Positions 12,617-25,609 of a stretch of DNA of 64,000 nt are shown in pieces. The notes below the pieces were generated by a model. That model saw nothing but the letters and a program-made list of their open reading frames with translations. It made no database searches and was not told the DNA's origin. The position numbers and the translations under genes are program-made. Numbering within the stretch: the stretch's first letter is position 1; every line of letters begins with the position of its first letter. This stretch comes from Molossus alvarezi (taxonomy: Eukaryota > Chordata > Mammalia > Chiroptera > Molossidae). The stretch spans positions 27,140,488 through 27,204,487 of the forward strand of contig CM073898.1 in assembly GCA_037176705.1 (NCBI GenBank), in the 5' to 3' direction.

Positions 12617-14610
12617 TGAATCCAGCAATACATAAAAAAATTATTCACCATGACCAAATGGGATTCATCCCAGGGATGCAAGGCTGGTACAATATTCACA
12701 AATCAATAAATGTGATACACCACATAAACAAAATGAAGAATAAAAACCACATGATCATATCAATAGATGCAGAAAAAAGCATTCGACAAAATCCAGCATC
12801 CATTTCTGATAAAAACGCTCTGCAATGTACGAATAGAGGGATCATATCTCAACATAATAAAGGCCATATATGAAAGACCTACAGCCAACATCATACTCAA
12901 TGATCAAAAACTAAAACATTTCACTTAAGAACAGGAACAAGGCAGTGATGCCCACTTTGGTCGCTCTTATTTAACAGTACTGGAAGTCTTAGCCACAGAA
13001 ATCAGACATGAAGAAAAAATAAAAGGGATCCAAATTGGAAAGGAGGAAGTGAAACTGTCATTATTTGCAGATAACATATTATACATAGAAAACCCTAAAG
13101 ACTCCATAAAAAATGTACTAGACTTAATAAATGAATTTGGCAATGTAGTAGGATACAAAATTAACGTTAGGAAATCAACGGCATTCTTATACACCAGTGA
13201 TGAACTCACAGAAGGAGAAACTAAAAATACAATCCCATTTACCATTGCGGTGAAAAAATTAAGATACCTAGGAATAAACTTAACCAAAAAATCAAGGACC
13301 TATTTGTAGAAAAATTATAGGACATTGAAAAAAAATAGAGGAAGATATAAAAAAGTGGAAGCACATACCTTGTTCATGGATTGGAAGAATTAACATCATT
13401 AAAATGTCCATACTACCCAAAGCAATCTATAGATTCAATGCAATCCCCATCAAAATACCAATGACATATTTCACAGAACTAGAACAAAAACTTCAAAAGC
13501 TCATATGAAACCACAAAAGACCCCAAATATCCACAGCAATCTTGAAAAAGGACAAAGTAAGTGGGATCACAATACTGGATTATCAGGTTATACTACAAAG
13601 CTATTGTAATCAAAACAGCCTGGTACTGGCACAAGAACAGGCATATAGACCAGTGGAACAGAACAGAGAACCCAGAAATAGACCCAATTAATATTTGACA
13701 AAGGTGGCAAGAGCATACAATGGAATAAAGACAGCCTCTTTAATAAATGGTATTGGGAAAATTGGACAGCTATGTGCAAAAAAATGAAACTAGACCATCA
13801 ACTTACACCACACACAAGAATAAACTCAAAATGGATAAAAGACTTAAATGTGACTCATGAATCAAAAAAAATCCTAGAAGAAAATGTAGGCAACAAAATT
13901 TCAGGCATCATACGCAGCAGAATTTTCACTGATACATCACCTAAGGCAACAGAAACAAAGGAAAAAATGAACACATGGGACTACATCAAACTCAAAAGCT
14001 TCTGCACAACAAAAGAAACAATCATCAAAATGAAAAGGCAATCCACTGTATGGGAGAGCATATTGCCAGTGATACATCAGATAAGGGATTAATTTCCAAA
14101 ATATATAGAGTACTCATACAACTCAACAAAAGGAAGACAAAGAACCCAATTAAACAATGGGTAGAGGACCTAAACAGACACCTCTACAAACAGGATATAC
14201 AAATGGCCAAGAGACATATGAAGAAATGCTCAACATCACTAATCATCAGAGAGATGAAAATTAAAACAACAATGAGGTATCACCTCACAGCTGTCAGAAT
14301 GGCCACCAACAACATATCATCAAACAAGTGTTGGTGAGGGTGTGGAGAAAAGGGGAATACTGCTGGTGGGAATGCAGACTGGTGCAGCCACTATGGAAAA
14401 CACTAATGGTGTTACCTCAAAAAATCAAAAATTGAATTGCCATTTGACCCAGTGATCCCACTTCTAGGAATATACCCTAAGAAGCCTGAAACACCAATAG
14501 AAAGAATATATGTACCCCCATGTCCATTGTAGCACTATTTACAATAGTTATGATCTGGAAACAGCCCAAATGTCCATCAGTAGACGAATGGATTAAAAAG
14601 CAGTGGAACA

Positions 14611-14849
14611 GCCCTGGCTGGTTTGGCTCAGCGGTTAGAGAATCGGCCTGTGGTCCAGAAAGACCCGGGTTCGGTTCCCGCTAAGGACACGTACCTCGGT
14701 TGCAGTTTGTCCCTGGCCCTGGTTGGGTCATGTGGGAGGCAGCCACTCGATGTGTCCCTCTCACATCGATGTTTCTCTCTCTCTCCCTCCCACTCTATCT
14801 GAACAAAAAAATGAAAAAAAAAATGTCCTCGGGTGAGGATAAAAAAAAA
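14611..14849 (+). mobile_element. VES SINE nested near the L1 ORF2 3' end
   Basis: Plus-strand copy with head, CT-rich body, TCCTCGGGTGAGGA end and A tail. The 16-bp TSD AAAAAGCAGTGGAACA (14595-14610) against AAAAAGCAGTGGTACA (14850-14865) has one mismatch. The TSD is L1 ORF2 sequence, so this is a second, independent insertion in the same L1. Confidence 0.95.
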
Positions 14850-15017
14850 AAAAAGCAGTGGTACATATACACAATGGGGTACTATGCAGCTGTAAGAAAG
14901 AAAGATCTCTTGTCCTTTGAGACGACATGGAGGGACCTGAAAAGTATTATCCTAAGTGAAACAAGCCAAGCAGAGAAAGACAAATATCACATGATCTCAC
15001 ATATTTGTGGAATATAA

Positions 15018-15257
15018 TGAACATAACAGTCTGAGGAATAGGGTAGACCCAGAGATGTGGAAGTGGGGTACAGACTGACAATCCACAGAAGAGGGAGTGG
15101 TGGGGGGAGTGAAGAGATAAATCACAGAACTTATATGCATGTACGTATAACCTATGGACACGGACAACAAAGCCGGGTATGGAGTGGGGGAGATGGGGAG
15201 AAGGGTGTCAATGGGGAAAAAAGGAGACACATCTGTAACAAAAATAAATTAATTAAA
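15018..15257 (+). other. L1 3' UTR with G-rich runs
   Basis: Begins after the ORF2 stop. Contains G runs at about 15099-15106 (GGTGGGGGG) and 15178-15216 (GGTATGGAGTGGGGGAGATG, then GGGGAG, GGG, GGGG), a polypurine pattern typical of mammalian L1 3' UTRs and able in principle to form G-quadruplexes. Ends in AAAAATAAATTAATTAAAAA. The 77-codon minus-strand frame and 69-codon plus-strand frame here are chance. Confidence 0.7.
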
Positions 15258-15268
15258 AAAAATTAATA

Positions 15269-15684
15269 CCTTTTGTAACACAGCCACCTTAGATGAACCT
15301 GGGGAACATTATATACTGAGTGAAATGTAATGAATATAGTAGGTCTGCATTCAGACACAGAAAGAAAATACTGAATGATGTCACTTATATATGGAATCTA
15401 AAAGTGTTGAATTCATAGAAGCAGAGAGTAGAACAGTGCTTACAAAGGGCGGGGATATGGGTAAAATGGGGTGGTGGTGTTGGTCAGCGGGTACCAAGTT
15501 GCAGTTATGTTGTGTGAATACATTCTAGAGATCTAATGTCCCACCTGGTGAGTAGAGTTAATGATACTATATTGAATGCTGAAAGTTTGTTAACAGGGTA
15601 CATCTCAGGTGTTCTCACTATACAAAAAACATATGGTAACTATGTGAGGGGAATCATATATATATGGAGAGAGAGATCTGCATG

Positions 15685-15715
<31 letters not shown>

Positions 15716-15765
15716 CAAAGTATCATATTGTACACTTAGATATCTATAATTTTTTTAATGAACAT
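15269..15765 (+). mobile_element. Older L1 3' end fragment
   Basis: 'CATTATATACTGAGTGAAAT', 'GATGTCACTTATATATGGAA', 'AGAGTAGAACAGTGCTTAC' and 'GTATCATATTGTACACTTAG' follow the L1 ORF2 end and 3' UTR. A TA microsatellite (15688-15715) lies in its 3' UTR. It abuts the tail of the large L1 and is a separate, older subfamily copy. Confidence 0.75.
15688..15715. repeat. TA dinucleotide microsatellite
   Basis: About 14 uninterrupted TA units inside an old L1 3' UTR. Confidence 0.97.
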
Positions 15766-17199
15766 GTATTAGGAAGAATTCCACTTTGTAGGTTTACATT
15801 GAGCCTATTTATCCAACAAATGCCCTTCTTTTCTTGTATTAATAATTTTAACAGATCTGTGAGCAAAGTTTTTTATGTATCATAGTCATGATATTTAACA
15901 TTCTTTTCAGGAGTTTCCAGGTGAGTCTTCCAAGGATGAAATTAAAAGCGAAGGTTGGAAAATACTAATTTTCTTTTGAAATGACTAAAACCACAGTTTA
16001 TATTTCTGAAACTAGGGCTAATAATGCATCCTTTTAAGACTTTATTAAGATGAAATGTGATAATATTTGTGAGAGCAATTAGCTCCAAGCATGGAAATTT
16101 GATACCATCTCATAACCCTTTGTTATTTCGTTTAAAATTTCAATTTTATTTACTTTAGGCTCTAGGACTTTAAGCTCATAGACCTATTCTTAATTAAGGA
16201 TTATAGTTAAAAAATAATTTAGCATCAGTGTTCAAAGGACTCTCAAGTGGTCATTAATTTTAGTGATTTACTTTAAGAGTTCAGCTTAACATAAACTGTC
16301 ATTACCTGATATTGGCTTTTTATTAAAACTAACAAGAATCAAATATAGACTCTTAAATGGGCCCTGGCATTTTAGCAAGCATATAATAATGCCTTATGAG
16401 TGAAGGAGGAAAAGAGAAACAGCGTTTGGCTAAAAATATTCTTCCCTTCCCACCCATTCATTTCTCTGTTCAATATTTCACTAGGATAATTATTTGGGTC
16501 TTAAAAGTTTTGGCCTTTAAAATTTCCCTATTAAAATACAAATCCCTCAAAAAGGAAAAACATTTTAAGTCTTAATTATCTTAAACTGTATTAAGAGATT
16601 TGTTAACCAAGAGCTATAAAATATGTTCCTTGGGAGTAGGATGAAGAATAACAGAGGCAGTACATATGCCATGCAGAATCTTTCAGTCACACACATGTGC
16701 ATTTACACAAACATATATATGCTGTATAAAATACTGACAAAGTCACACTACTATGTGTATGTATGTATATACATTATATAAAAAGAACACATCTTACATC
16801 AGATTTTAATAATCTGTGTGCATTTTCAATGTACTCAACCACTTTTTAAAACAATTATAAATCAATTAGAACAATTTTGGGGGCTATATCAACTATATTG
16901 CACATCCAAGAAAAATAAAGAGCAGTGCAATTGCATTTATATTTGCTTTCTTCCCAGATAAAGAGCATCTTCAAAGAGGAACAGAAGTAGAAGCAGAAAG
17001 AAGCTTTGATAATCTTGACTCATTTCTGTCTCTTTTCACCATTCAAAAATTTTCTTTGTAGATTTGTGTCTTCTTTTATTTATGCAAAATTTTCATTGAT
17101 TATAGATTAAAACATTTTTCTGTTCCATTACTCTATTTTTTTTTCTTTTTCAGGTCATCCAATTATACTTATGGTGGATCATTGTTTCCTGTTTCCTAT
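15766..17199. other. No recognisable feature
   Basis: AT-rich sequence with no gene or repeat I can support. A short TATG-type simple run occurs at about 16752-16780. Confidence 0.4.
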
Positions 17200-17880
17200 T
17201 TCAACCTTACTTTTTCTCTCTTTTTTATTTTGCTATCACAAAAATCTTATAATGTGCAGTATTTTTGTACACAGGAGTAAGTTTTTCTATAACTACTAGG
17301 GCAACATTAAACTGAGCTATGACAAATTTTTAACTGTAATACCTATTGCTCATCTGTTTTTAAAAAGACTACCCCAATTGATACTATACAAACCACAAAA
17401 TAATAATTGTGTGCCTGTACTCTGATTTACACTTGCTGTCAAACTTTTTGTTTCCTGTATTGAGAAAAATGTGATACTAAATATTTGCATTGATTTGTAT
17501 TATTTATTATTGTTTTATCATATGTTTATTGGTTGTATTTATTTCTCTGTGAACTCTTGTTCATTTGTCCATTTTTCTATTATTTTTTTTCTTCTTGATT
17601 TATAAGAGCTCTTTATGTAAGGTTGACACTAATTCTTTTTTATATATTAAATATAGTCTGTTCTATATATCTACATATATATTAACTTTTAAAATTTAAT
17701 CATCTTTTGCATTACATGAGCTTTAAAATTGTGGTAAATAAAATTGAACATTTATTTACTTCTTCTTAATGGCTTATAGTTTTATCATTGAGAAACCCTC
17801 CCTTTTCGCCCCTAAATTATAAATACAGTTTTATATTTAGATATTTATCATATTAGCAATTTATGTTTCTGAATTTAAGA
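17200..17880 (-). mobile_element. Old L1 or HAL1 fragment, minus strand
   Basis: The wording 'TTCATTTGTCCATTTTTCTA', 'TTATAAGAGCTCTTTATGTA' and 'GAGAAACCCTCCC' is that of inverted L1 ORF2 in a very old L1M/HAL1 copy. No frame survives. The C run at 17899-17907 is just beyond it; 17908-18345 shows nothing I can name. Confidence 0.5.
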
Positions 17881-18345
17881 GAAGTAAGGAACTAGTCCCC
17901 CCCCCCTTAAGTGAATAGGCAAAATTAAATACAGTTTTTATGCTGATATTCTTCCAACCTAAGCAAGTCTCTTTCAGTGGAAAGCTGTTTTATCAGATAA
18001 AATAGCAAAAGAAAAACATTGATCATTTACTGAAGATATTTTTATATTTTATTGTGAATTTTATAAAATGTGTATAATATTGAATTTTACATGATATAAT
18101 GCTAAATTTTAACTGACTACAAGTTTAGTATAAACCTATATCATATGTAATTGTGTCTGATAATTTTGTTACCAAGTCTTAGGAGGAATTTACAGGGATT
18201 TAGTGTTCAGATCATGAGAAATAAGAAATGAACTACACTTGGCAATGGCAACACTAGGAGCTTGTGTTGATTTGTAGTGACCATATATTAGAATTGACAT
18301 TGTACACTGAAGAAGAATGAACATAAAGATGCATTACATATGCAC

Positions 18346-18670
18346 AAGGGAAGATCTGGTGTCTTTAGCCTGAAAAAGAGAAATCTTAAAACATTCCTGG
18401 TAGCTATCTTCAAATATTTAAAATAATATCATAGGTGAAGAGAATAGACCAATGAATAAGAGCTAGAGAGAAGCAACATTTAGTTTAATGAGGAAGCAAT
18501 TTATTACTAAAACTGATGAAGAATTGAGTAGGTGGCCATGTGATAAAGACAGCTTCTGGTAACTGAAGAAATTCAAACTGAGGTTGGGTAGCTATCTTTC
18601 AGACCATACAAAAGGAACTGTGATTGGGCAGGTAACTGAAGGTTGGACTGATATATCTTTTATTCCTAAG
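18346..18670 (+). mobile_element. L3/CR1-type LINE fragment
   Basis: Matches the 3' part of the mammalian L3 (CR1) consensus in order: 'TTTAGCCTGAAAAAGAGAAA', 'GTAGCTATCTTCAAATATTT', 'GAGGAAGCAATTTATTACTA', and 'AGGTTGGACTGATAT' at the end. CR1-type elements ceased activity early in mammalian history, so heavy decay is expected. Confidence 0.7.
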
Positions 18671-20450
18671 ATACTATTATTTAATTTTATGCCATGTCAC
18701 TTGAAAATTTCATAGCCTTATGAAAATTAATTCATGGAAATATGCTGAGGAACTTTCTAATGGAAATAAAATTTCACTAGAAATGTAATGAATGATGTAA
18801 AGTGAAGGACTGAGAAAAAATAAGGGTAGTGTTTTGTAATTTCTGTTGGCTGCCATCACCATACTTCCTAACATAGACAAGTAGGGGAAAGGGAAGTAGG
18901 AGAGGGGTATAGAATCCAGGAGGCCAATGGTGGTGAAGAGGAGGGAATGGAAGGTTGACATTTCTGGAGCCTGAAATACTCTGGGAACTCATAACTCCCT
19001 TAATTTCAGTTTGCAGTTGACCAGTATGTTGAATTCCCAGCACAAGACCTCTCCATCACTTATTTCTATACATTGCTTTAGTCACTTGATCCTTGTTTGC
19101 AAGTATTCTTAAAATTCTCTTAACACAAGTGAAGACACTTTAAACAAAGCAATTAACAATCAAGACCTGCTTAGGCTGCATCATGTCAATCACCTTTCTA
19201 ACTTACATACAAAAGGAACACAGTTGTATATGTTTGCTAAGAGGATGGGACAAAATAGGAGCTGGAATTTCAATCTGGTAATTAAATAGAATCTCTGATA
19301 AAGTGTATTAATTCACCTGAAATAATGCACCTCCTACTAATTTACTTCATGACCCCGATAAATGAATTTGCAGGATATATCCTTATATTGGGAATCAATA
19401 CAGTGCATGTGGGATTAACTGCAGAGCACATCAGTTATGTGCATTTGTAACATGGGAGGGTAGAATCAGAATTGGGTAGCCGAGATGGTAGGGGCTGAGG
19501 CAAAGAAGAACCACCCACGCCTCCCGTGGAGTTAAGGCACTGTGGGTGCACATGTACAAGTGGGTGCAGAGGGCAACACAGTGACTGTGACAAGTCCTCA
19601 TGGCTAATACTGCCAATGAAGTCTGTCATGCAGAAACAAAAACAGGAAGGTTATTCACTTGCCAGAGACAGAAACCACTCACGTAATTTCCTTTATTATC
19701 TCTTCTCATGTAATGTAGCCTGTCTAATGTAGGACACAGGGAAACAGAAAGAAATAACCGAAAGGAAACTGTTAAGTCTTCATTAAGCATCCCTAAAGGT
19801 CAAATAATGACAGAAAGAGTTTTGACATTTTTGCAAACGATTATATGAGAGACACTCAAAGAAAAAGCCCCTTAGCCCTGGTTAAAAAGAACGGCGATGA
19901 AAAGCCACCACGTGTAGTTCCCAAATGTCACCTACTGGAGGCATTCCTCCTGTCTCCTTCCTTCCCTCCCTCCTTTTGTTCTTCCTTTTGTCTCTTTTCA
20001 TTCTATACACTCTCTTTTATTTATTTTTATAATTTCCTCTCTGATGATTTACTTTAATATAAAATATACTGAAAAATAAAAATACTATAATATAAATCCT
20101 GGACTCTGATTCAAACTCTGGGTGGTTCCTTTTTCCACAGGAAAAAGTTGTGACCCCCTCTCTGCTCCACACGATGGTCTTTAGGACATTAGGCTGGTTG
20201 AATGACAATGTGCTAAATGGTAAGATCATACCAGAGCATAATTTTTAACTAAGGGCTCAGCATGGTACTCCTAGTACTGAGTGTTTTAATTGGCTATTTT
20301 CTCCCTCCTCTGGAGCCCAGAATAAAAATGGTAATCTTATTTTCCAGACACTGTTAGCACTGTTTGGCATTTTCTTAATAAAGCCACAATGCTCCTGGTC
20401 TTTCATCATAGCTTTCCAGTAGTTTCTCCAAACCATACTACCCTAATTGT
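18671..20450. other. No recognisable feature
   Basis: Single-copy-looking DNA. Short overlapping frames at 18710-19043 and 19431-19732 on both strands have no protein resemblance I can see. A pyrimidine-rich run occurs at about 19950-19990. Confidence 0.4.
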
Positions 20451-20900
20451 TGTAGCTGGAAAACAGCCCCTCCCACCCCTGGCAAATCTTACTGAGCAGT
20501 CAGTAATTGGTTCAGAGGAATGATGACCATGCTATATTTCTCAGCCTTTCATGCAGTCAGGCTCATTTTAAATCAACGCATCTTTAAGTCCAGTCTTTGA
20601 GGGGTGGTTGTAAGGCTCCTGTTTCCAATTCTCAGAGAACAATTGGTAGCAATAGATAGAAACGCCTCCTATGAAGAATTAATTATCATGTCTGTTAACC
20701 TGTGGATCAGCGCTAGATAACAAGCTGGGTGAGAAAATGCTATGCAGGTTGAAATGTCATCTCCCCAATGTGAGCCTGTTGCAATATGATTTCATGATTA
20801 CAGTTTTTCCTTATTTCCGTTTTAGAGTTCATTGAAATCAAAAAGAAATGCCTCAGAAAATTTAAGCATCTGATCACTGATAGCACTGTCTACAAGTCAA
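20451..20900. promoter_or_regulatory. Possible conserved non-coding element (speculative)
   Basis: This stretch lacks any repeat I recognise, is less AT-rich and less simple than its surroundings, and has TAATTA-type homeodomain cores (GAAGAATTAATTATCATG at about 20673) and AACAATTG/CAATAGATAG words. That combination is what developmental enhancers in gene deserts look like, but single-sequence inspection cannot show conservation. Treat as a pointer only. Confidence 0.2.
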
Positions 20901-21339
20901 GGTGCTGTTTTGTTTTTCTTATCATACTAAGTATTCATCTTTTCCTCAACAAATGGGTAGAAAGGAGCCTCATTGTTTTGAGATTTTGAACCCCAAATGA
21001 CAGTGTTCAGGCTAAGTAAATCACAGTGAAATAGGCTTTTATTTTCCTGAGGAGAGATGTACTATTAATACTGTCCTCAACAAATAGAAGGAGCGCAGAA
21101 TATATAGAAATTTGAGTTGGACTAGTACAAAGTGATGCATTAGAGGAGAACTCTAAATTGCATAATCAGAAGAGGAAGAAAAACCTCTCCCCACAAGAAA
21201 GAGATCCAAGGGGTGAGTTAATTTTAACACTGACACCAAAGGCCAGCAATTAATACCTGCAGGGAAATGAAACAAAAGTACCATCACTAACGTCAATACT
21301 CCCCTGAAGAGCATTTATTGAAAGAGAAGGGGAGTGATT

Positions 21340-21540
21340 AGAATTTAGTGATTATTTTACATACAACATCTCATTTGTCCTTCAGAGGAACTCTTTGATG
21401 ATACATTATTTGCAGTTCACAAATTTTATTAGGAAGATTAATATGTGTTCTCCAAATCACATAGCCAGAGGGTGAACAGTTGCGATTTGCTGGGCTCTGA
21501 ACCCTTTGCTCTGTCTATTCTAGTACATTGTCTCAAACTG
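21340..21540 (-). mobile_element. MIR SINE, minus strand
   Basis: 'CATACAACATCTCATTTGTC', 'CTCCAAATCACATAGCCAGA' and 'TGCTGGGCTCTGAACCCTTT' stand in inverted MIR order. Confidence 0.7.
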
Positions 21541-21899
21541 AGAACCAGACAGGTGTACAAAGAAAAGAATGTTTAAATACTGCTATATACTATATGTTAT
21601 ATGTTATTTAAACTGAGGTATATAATCTTTGTTAAGTTGTCTAATAATTCAGTTAATGTATATTTATTGGGAGTACTATGTACCTGGGGATGGAATAATA
21701 AAATGTAGACAAAATGTACCTTTAAGAAGTTCATGGTATAAGAAAAGATGGACAGTGAAGAATTAATTGAGATAAATTTTCTGAGAGAATAATATTCCTC
21801 CATGCTACAGAAGTACACAATGCCCCATCTAGTTTATAGGCTTCTGTAACATGGGAACATAAGGGTGAGATTACAGGGGATTCTCACTCCCACAAATAT

Positions 21900-23235
21900 T
21901 GTGTTTTATTATTTTATTGAAAGTATTAGCTAATAAATTAGACATAAATTAGAAAATAAAAAAATTAAACTATCGCTGTTGCACTTGACAATTATTCTAA
22001 AACTGAAACCCACCATAGACCCATTGAAAAACCATACAAGCAATATGAAAATGCAATAAAATAATAGGCTATAAAAGAAATATACAGAAATCAAGAGCAT
22101 TTGTATATATAAAACAGCAACCACTTAGATGGCATAGTGTAAAAAGAAAAATGGCCCCATTTACAATAGCAACAGAATGATAAAATAACCAGTAATGTGC
22201 TCAACAAGAAAAGCACAAGACCCAAAGGGTGAAATGTTGGCTATATTCCCAACCCAAAATAAAAGAAAAGCTAAAAGGAGTGTAAATATAGATCATGTCT
22301 GTCTGACAGAACATATTAAAGACAGAAATTTTCTGAGTTAATTTATACTTTTTATATGATCCAAATAATATACCAACATTTTTCTTTTCTTTTCTTTTTT
22401 TTTTCTTCAGATAATCAAGGTGCTTCTAAAGATCAAGTGGGAAAATCACAGAAATAATTGGGAAACTATGAAAATGAACATCAGAGAATGAGATTAGTTC
22501 TACCATTTATTAAAAAATAATAATTATAAAATTTAAGCAAATAAAACTTATGGCTGTGTCTCATGAACATACATGAAGACCAAAGGAATAGAATACAAAT
22601 GCCAAAATTAAACTTGAGTGCATTTAGAAAACTAAGTTATAAAAAGCAGTATATATGATAAGTTACAAAAATAAGATAATTCAATAAATGATCTTAGGCC
22701 AACTGGATTGTCATCTAGACGTAGTCATATTTGTACTTTCCATCCCACACCAGAATAAATTTCTAATGAATTAAAGGAGCAATAGTAAAAAATAAAACCA
22801 AACCACAAGACAAGATTATTAAAGAAATTCCTGAACTTGAAGTAAAAATATTTCTAATTCTGACAAAAAATTTAGGAGTCATTAAAATGAATACATTCAA
22901 GTAATTTTTAAAAGTACATCTGCATGTCTTAAAATAAACAAACAGGTAACATTTAATAGAAGCAAAGACAAATATGAATTGGCATAATACATTTTGAATT
23001 CATGCTACCTTTAAAGGGATACTTTTCCATAGACAGAATAGGTAATCTAGAGAGCTTTAAGAAAAAGATCAGAATTATAATGAAGAAAAAAAAAAAAGCA
23101 AAGACTATGGACTAATGAGTTCAGAAAAAAAAGGAAATCTAGATAAGTCTTAAAAATAATCGAGGTAATAACAATTTCATCCCTCCAGTTGTGTAGGCTA
23201 AAAAAAGCATAGGTAATAATTTACTTCTTTACCTT
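21900..23235 (+). mobile_element. Old L1/HAL1-like element, 5' part
   Basis: 'GGCCCCATTTACAATAGCAA', 'GAATGATAAAATAACCAGTA' and later 'GATCAAGTGGGAAAATCACA' follow L1 ORF2 wording in a much decayed state. The element is interrupted by an L2 at 23236-23960 and seems to resume at 23990. No coding frame is left. A pyrimidine run sits at 22381-22407. Confidence 0.55.
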
Positions 23236-23960
23236 CACTACATTACATGTCTCATTCTTCAGGAAGTCCTGCCTGCTGCATCTTCAAAATTTTGCAGAAT
23301 GGGTCAGCCCTGTCCTGCCACCCCCACCCTGGACCGGGCTGCCCTCATCTCTTGCTAGGATCACTGCATTAGGCTAACCAGTCTTTCTGTCTGCACTTCA
23401 GTTCTGTAAGGTTTAAACTTAATAGCAACCAGAGAAATCCTTTAAAAATGTGTCATATCATGTCCCTTTTTTGTTTGATTGCCTCAGTGGCTTTCCATTT
23501 CGTCCAGGATAAAGCCAAAGTCCTATAAATTGTGTACAAAGGCCAATCCTTCTGGCTTCTCACTATCTCTCTGACAACTTGTTCCCCTCCAAATCTGCTT
23601 CCATCACACTTTGTTATTCCTCCAAAATGCCAGATAGTCTCCCATCTTGAGGATTTTGCCTTGGTTATTCCTTCTACCTAGAACTAACTCATTTTCCCCA
23701 AATATCTGCTTAGCCCTCTCCCTCATCTTCTTCAACGTTTTGTCCACATATCATTCTACCAATGAGGCATATCTTGATTGTCATTCTCCCTTCATTTTAT
23801 TCTATTTTATATTTTTCATAACAATTATCATCATCTAACATATCATATAATTTACTATACATATATATGCATTTTTCTGATCAGTTTTTTTTTTATTTTC
23901 TCATCACCTGGAATTATGCTGACACATACTAGTCAATTAATATTTGTGTAATGACTACAT
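23236..23960 (+). mobile_element. L2 LINE 3' end
   Basis: The L2 order is plain: 'GGATCACTGCATTAGGCTAA', 'AGAGAAATCCTTTAAAAATG', 'AGGATAAAGCCAAAGTCCTA', 'TTTTTCATAACAATTATCATC', then 'GTCAATTAATATTTGTGTAATGA' as the decayed 3' tail. The 63-codon frame at 23647-23838 is L2 3' UTR. Its position between two L1/HAL1-like pieces suggests it was inserted into that element. Confidence 0.75.
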
Positions 23961-23989
23961 TTAATTCTATTCCTAATCTTATAGAGAAA

Positions 23990-24640
23990 GATAAATTAAA
24001 ATTTCAAGGAAATGCCATTGTCACTAAACAAATTGGCAAAAACCAGAAGTTGGTAATACAATCTGGCTAAACATACTTCCAAAAATTACTGGTGGGAGTA
24101 GAGAGACATTTTGCAAAATCTGCTAAAATGCACTGGAATATATTTATTGGTATAGCCAGTGCATTAGTAAATGCACATGGATGAAAGGACACACATTCAG
24201 GTTATGACTGTCATGTTGTTGTTACAGTGATATATTCATATTAATGGACATTTAACTGGTTGGACAAATTATAGTCCATTAATATACTGGAATACTATAC
24301 AGCTAAAAAAAATTAGCAGTTTTATCTGTTCTGATTTGGAAAGCTTGCCAAAATATCTTGTTAAATTTAAAAGAAGATACAGAGCAGTGTGTTCAGAAAT
24401 CTGGCATTTGTGTAGTAAGAAAAAACTAAAAAAATACATATTTATTTCTATTTACACACACACACACACACACACTAGAAGAATACAGAAATTAATTCTT
24501 TTGGTGTTAGTGGGATGCAAGTTGTGGGAAAAGGAAGTGTGGGGGTGTGGCAAAGGTGAGAGGAAGATATTTCTCTTTATAATTTGTTAAACATATTTTT
24601 TTTAGATTTTGAATCATGTTAAAGATGACCTATATAAAAC
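23990..24640 (+). mobile_element. Old L1/HAL1-like element, 3' part
   Basis: 'TTGGCAAAAACCAGAAGTTG', 'ACTGGTGGGAGTAGAG', 'GTCCATTAATATACTGGAAT' and 'ACTATACAGCTAAAAA' follow the L1 ORF2 3' part. A CA microsatellite at 24454-24475 lies within. Likely the continuation of the piece ending at 23235. The next stretch, 24641-25195, shows nothing I can name. Confidence 0.6.
24454..24475. repeat. CA dinucleotide microsatellite
   Basis: About 11 AC units inside the old L1 fragment. Confidence 0.95.
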
Positions 24641-25195
24641 GTTAAATTTTAAATGATTGCAAGATAGGATTTATCATACAGCACGAGAGGTATAGATAAA
24701 AAGATTAAACTTTCAATCACATCCTAAAGAGTTATGAGAGCACATGTTTTCTTCAGAATTAGAAATGTGTCAAACTTCTCAAAATAGATTGCAGAACATC
24801 AATATGTAAATGGATAAAGTCAGCTATCTGGAAAAACTCCCACCTAATTACTTCTTGGAAATAGGTGGTCCTAATGAAGAGATGAGAGTGCTATCAAACT
24901 ATGACTACGCCAGCAAGGTTAAATTGTGACTAAGACAATCCTATTAAAAATTAAAAGGGAAAGGATATACACTGAAGTGAAATGGCTGATTAGAAATATA
25001 GAAATGCCAGAATCAGAAAGATGTGCTAGCAGTTTATTCCTCAGTGCCCAGGGTGGGGTCCTCTGGACAAGTGTTCTTAACTTATGGTCTCCTTAGCGTA
25101 TATACTCATTATGGAGATGGATACAACAGGCTATTAAAGACTGATGTCAAAATCCATTGAAAGTATCTCACTCCATCACTGTACTTCAATTAAAA

Positions 25196-25530
25196 AAGAC
25201 CTGGAGAGTATTATGCTGAGCTAAATAAGCCAGTCAGAGAAAGACAAGTACCACATGATTTCACTTATTTATGGAATATCATGAACAAAATAAGCTGTCT
25301 ATCAAAATAGATCCAGAGACATAGAAGTAAGGAACAGACTGACCAACCTCAGAGGGAAGGGGGTTAGGGGTTGGAAAGAGATAAACCAAAGAGCTTATAT
25401 ACATATATGCATAATCAATGGACACAGACAATAGTTTGGGGAAAGCAGGAGGAAGCTGGGAGCAGAGAGGGGAGGGTCAATAGGGAAAAAAAGGGGGACG
25501 TCTGTAACACTTTCAACAATTAAAAAAAAA
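25196..25530 (+). mobile_element. L1 3' end, 5'-truncated
   Basis: Starts in the last codons of ORF2 (GACCTGGAGAGTATTATGCT, AAATAAGCCAGTCAGAGAAA), then the G-rich 3' UTR and the 'GTCTGTAACACTTTCAACAA' tail. It is close in sequence to the 3' end of the large L1 at 15.0-15.25 kb, so it is a bat-lineage copy rather than an ancient one. Confidence 0.88.
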
Positions 25531-25609
25531 CTTTATTATCAGATGCAGTTTTCTGAGAGTGAATAAAAAGATAAGACTCATTTGAATATTTCATTCTACC
25601 AGATATTTT

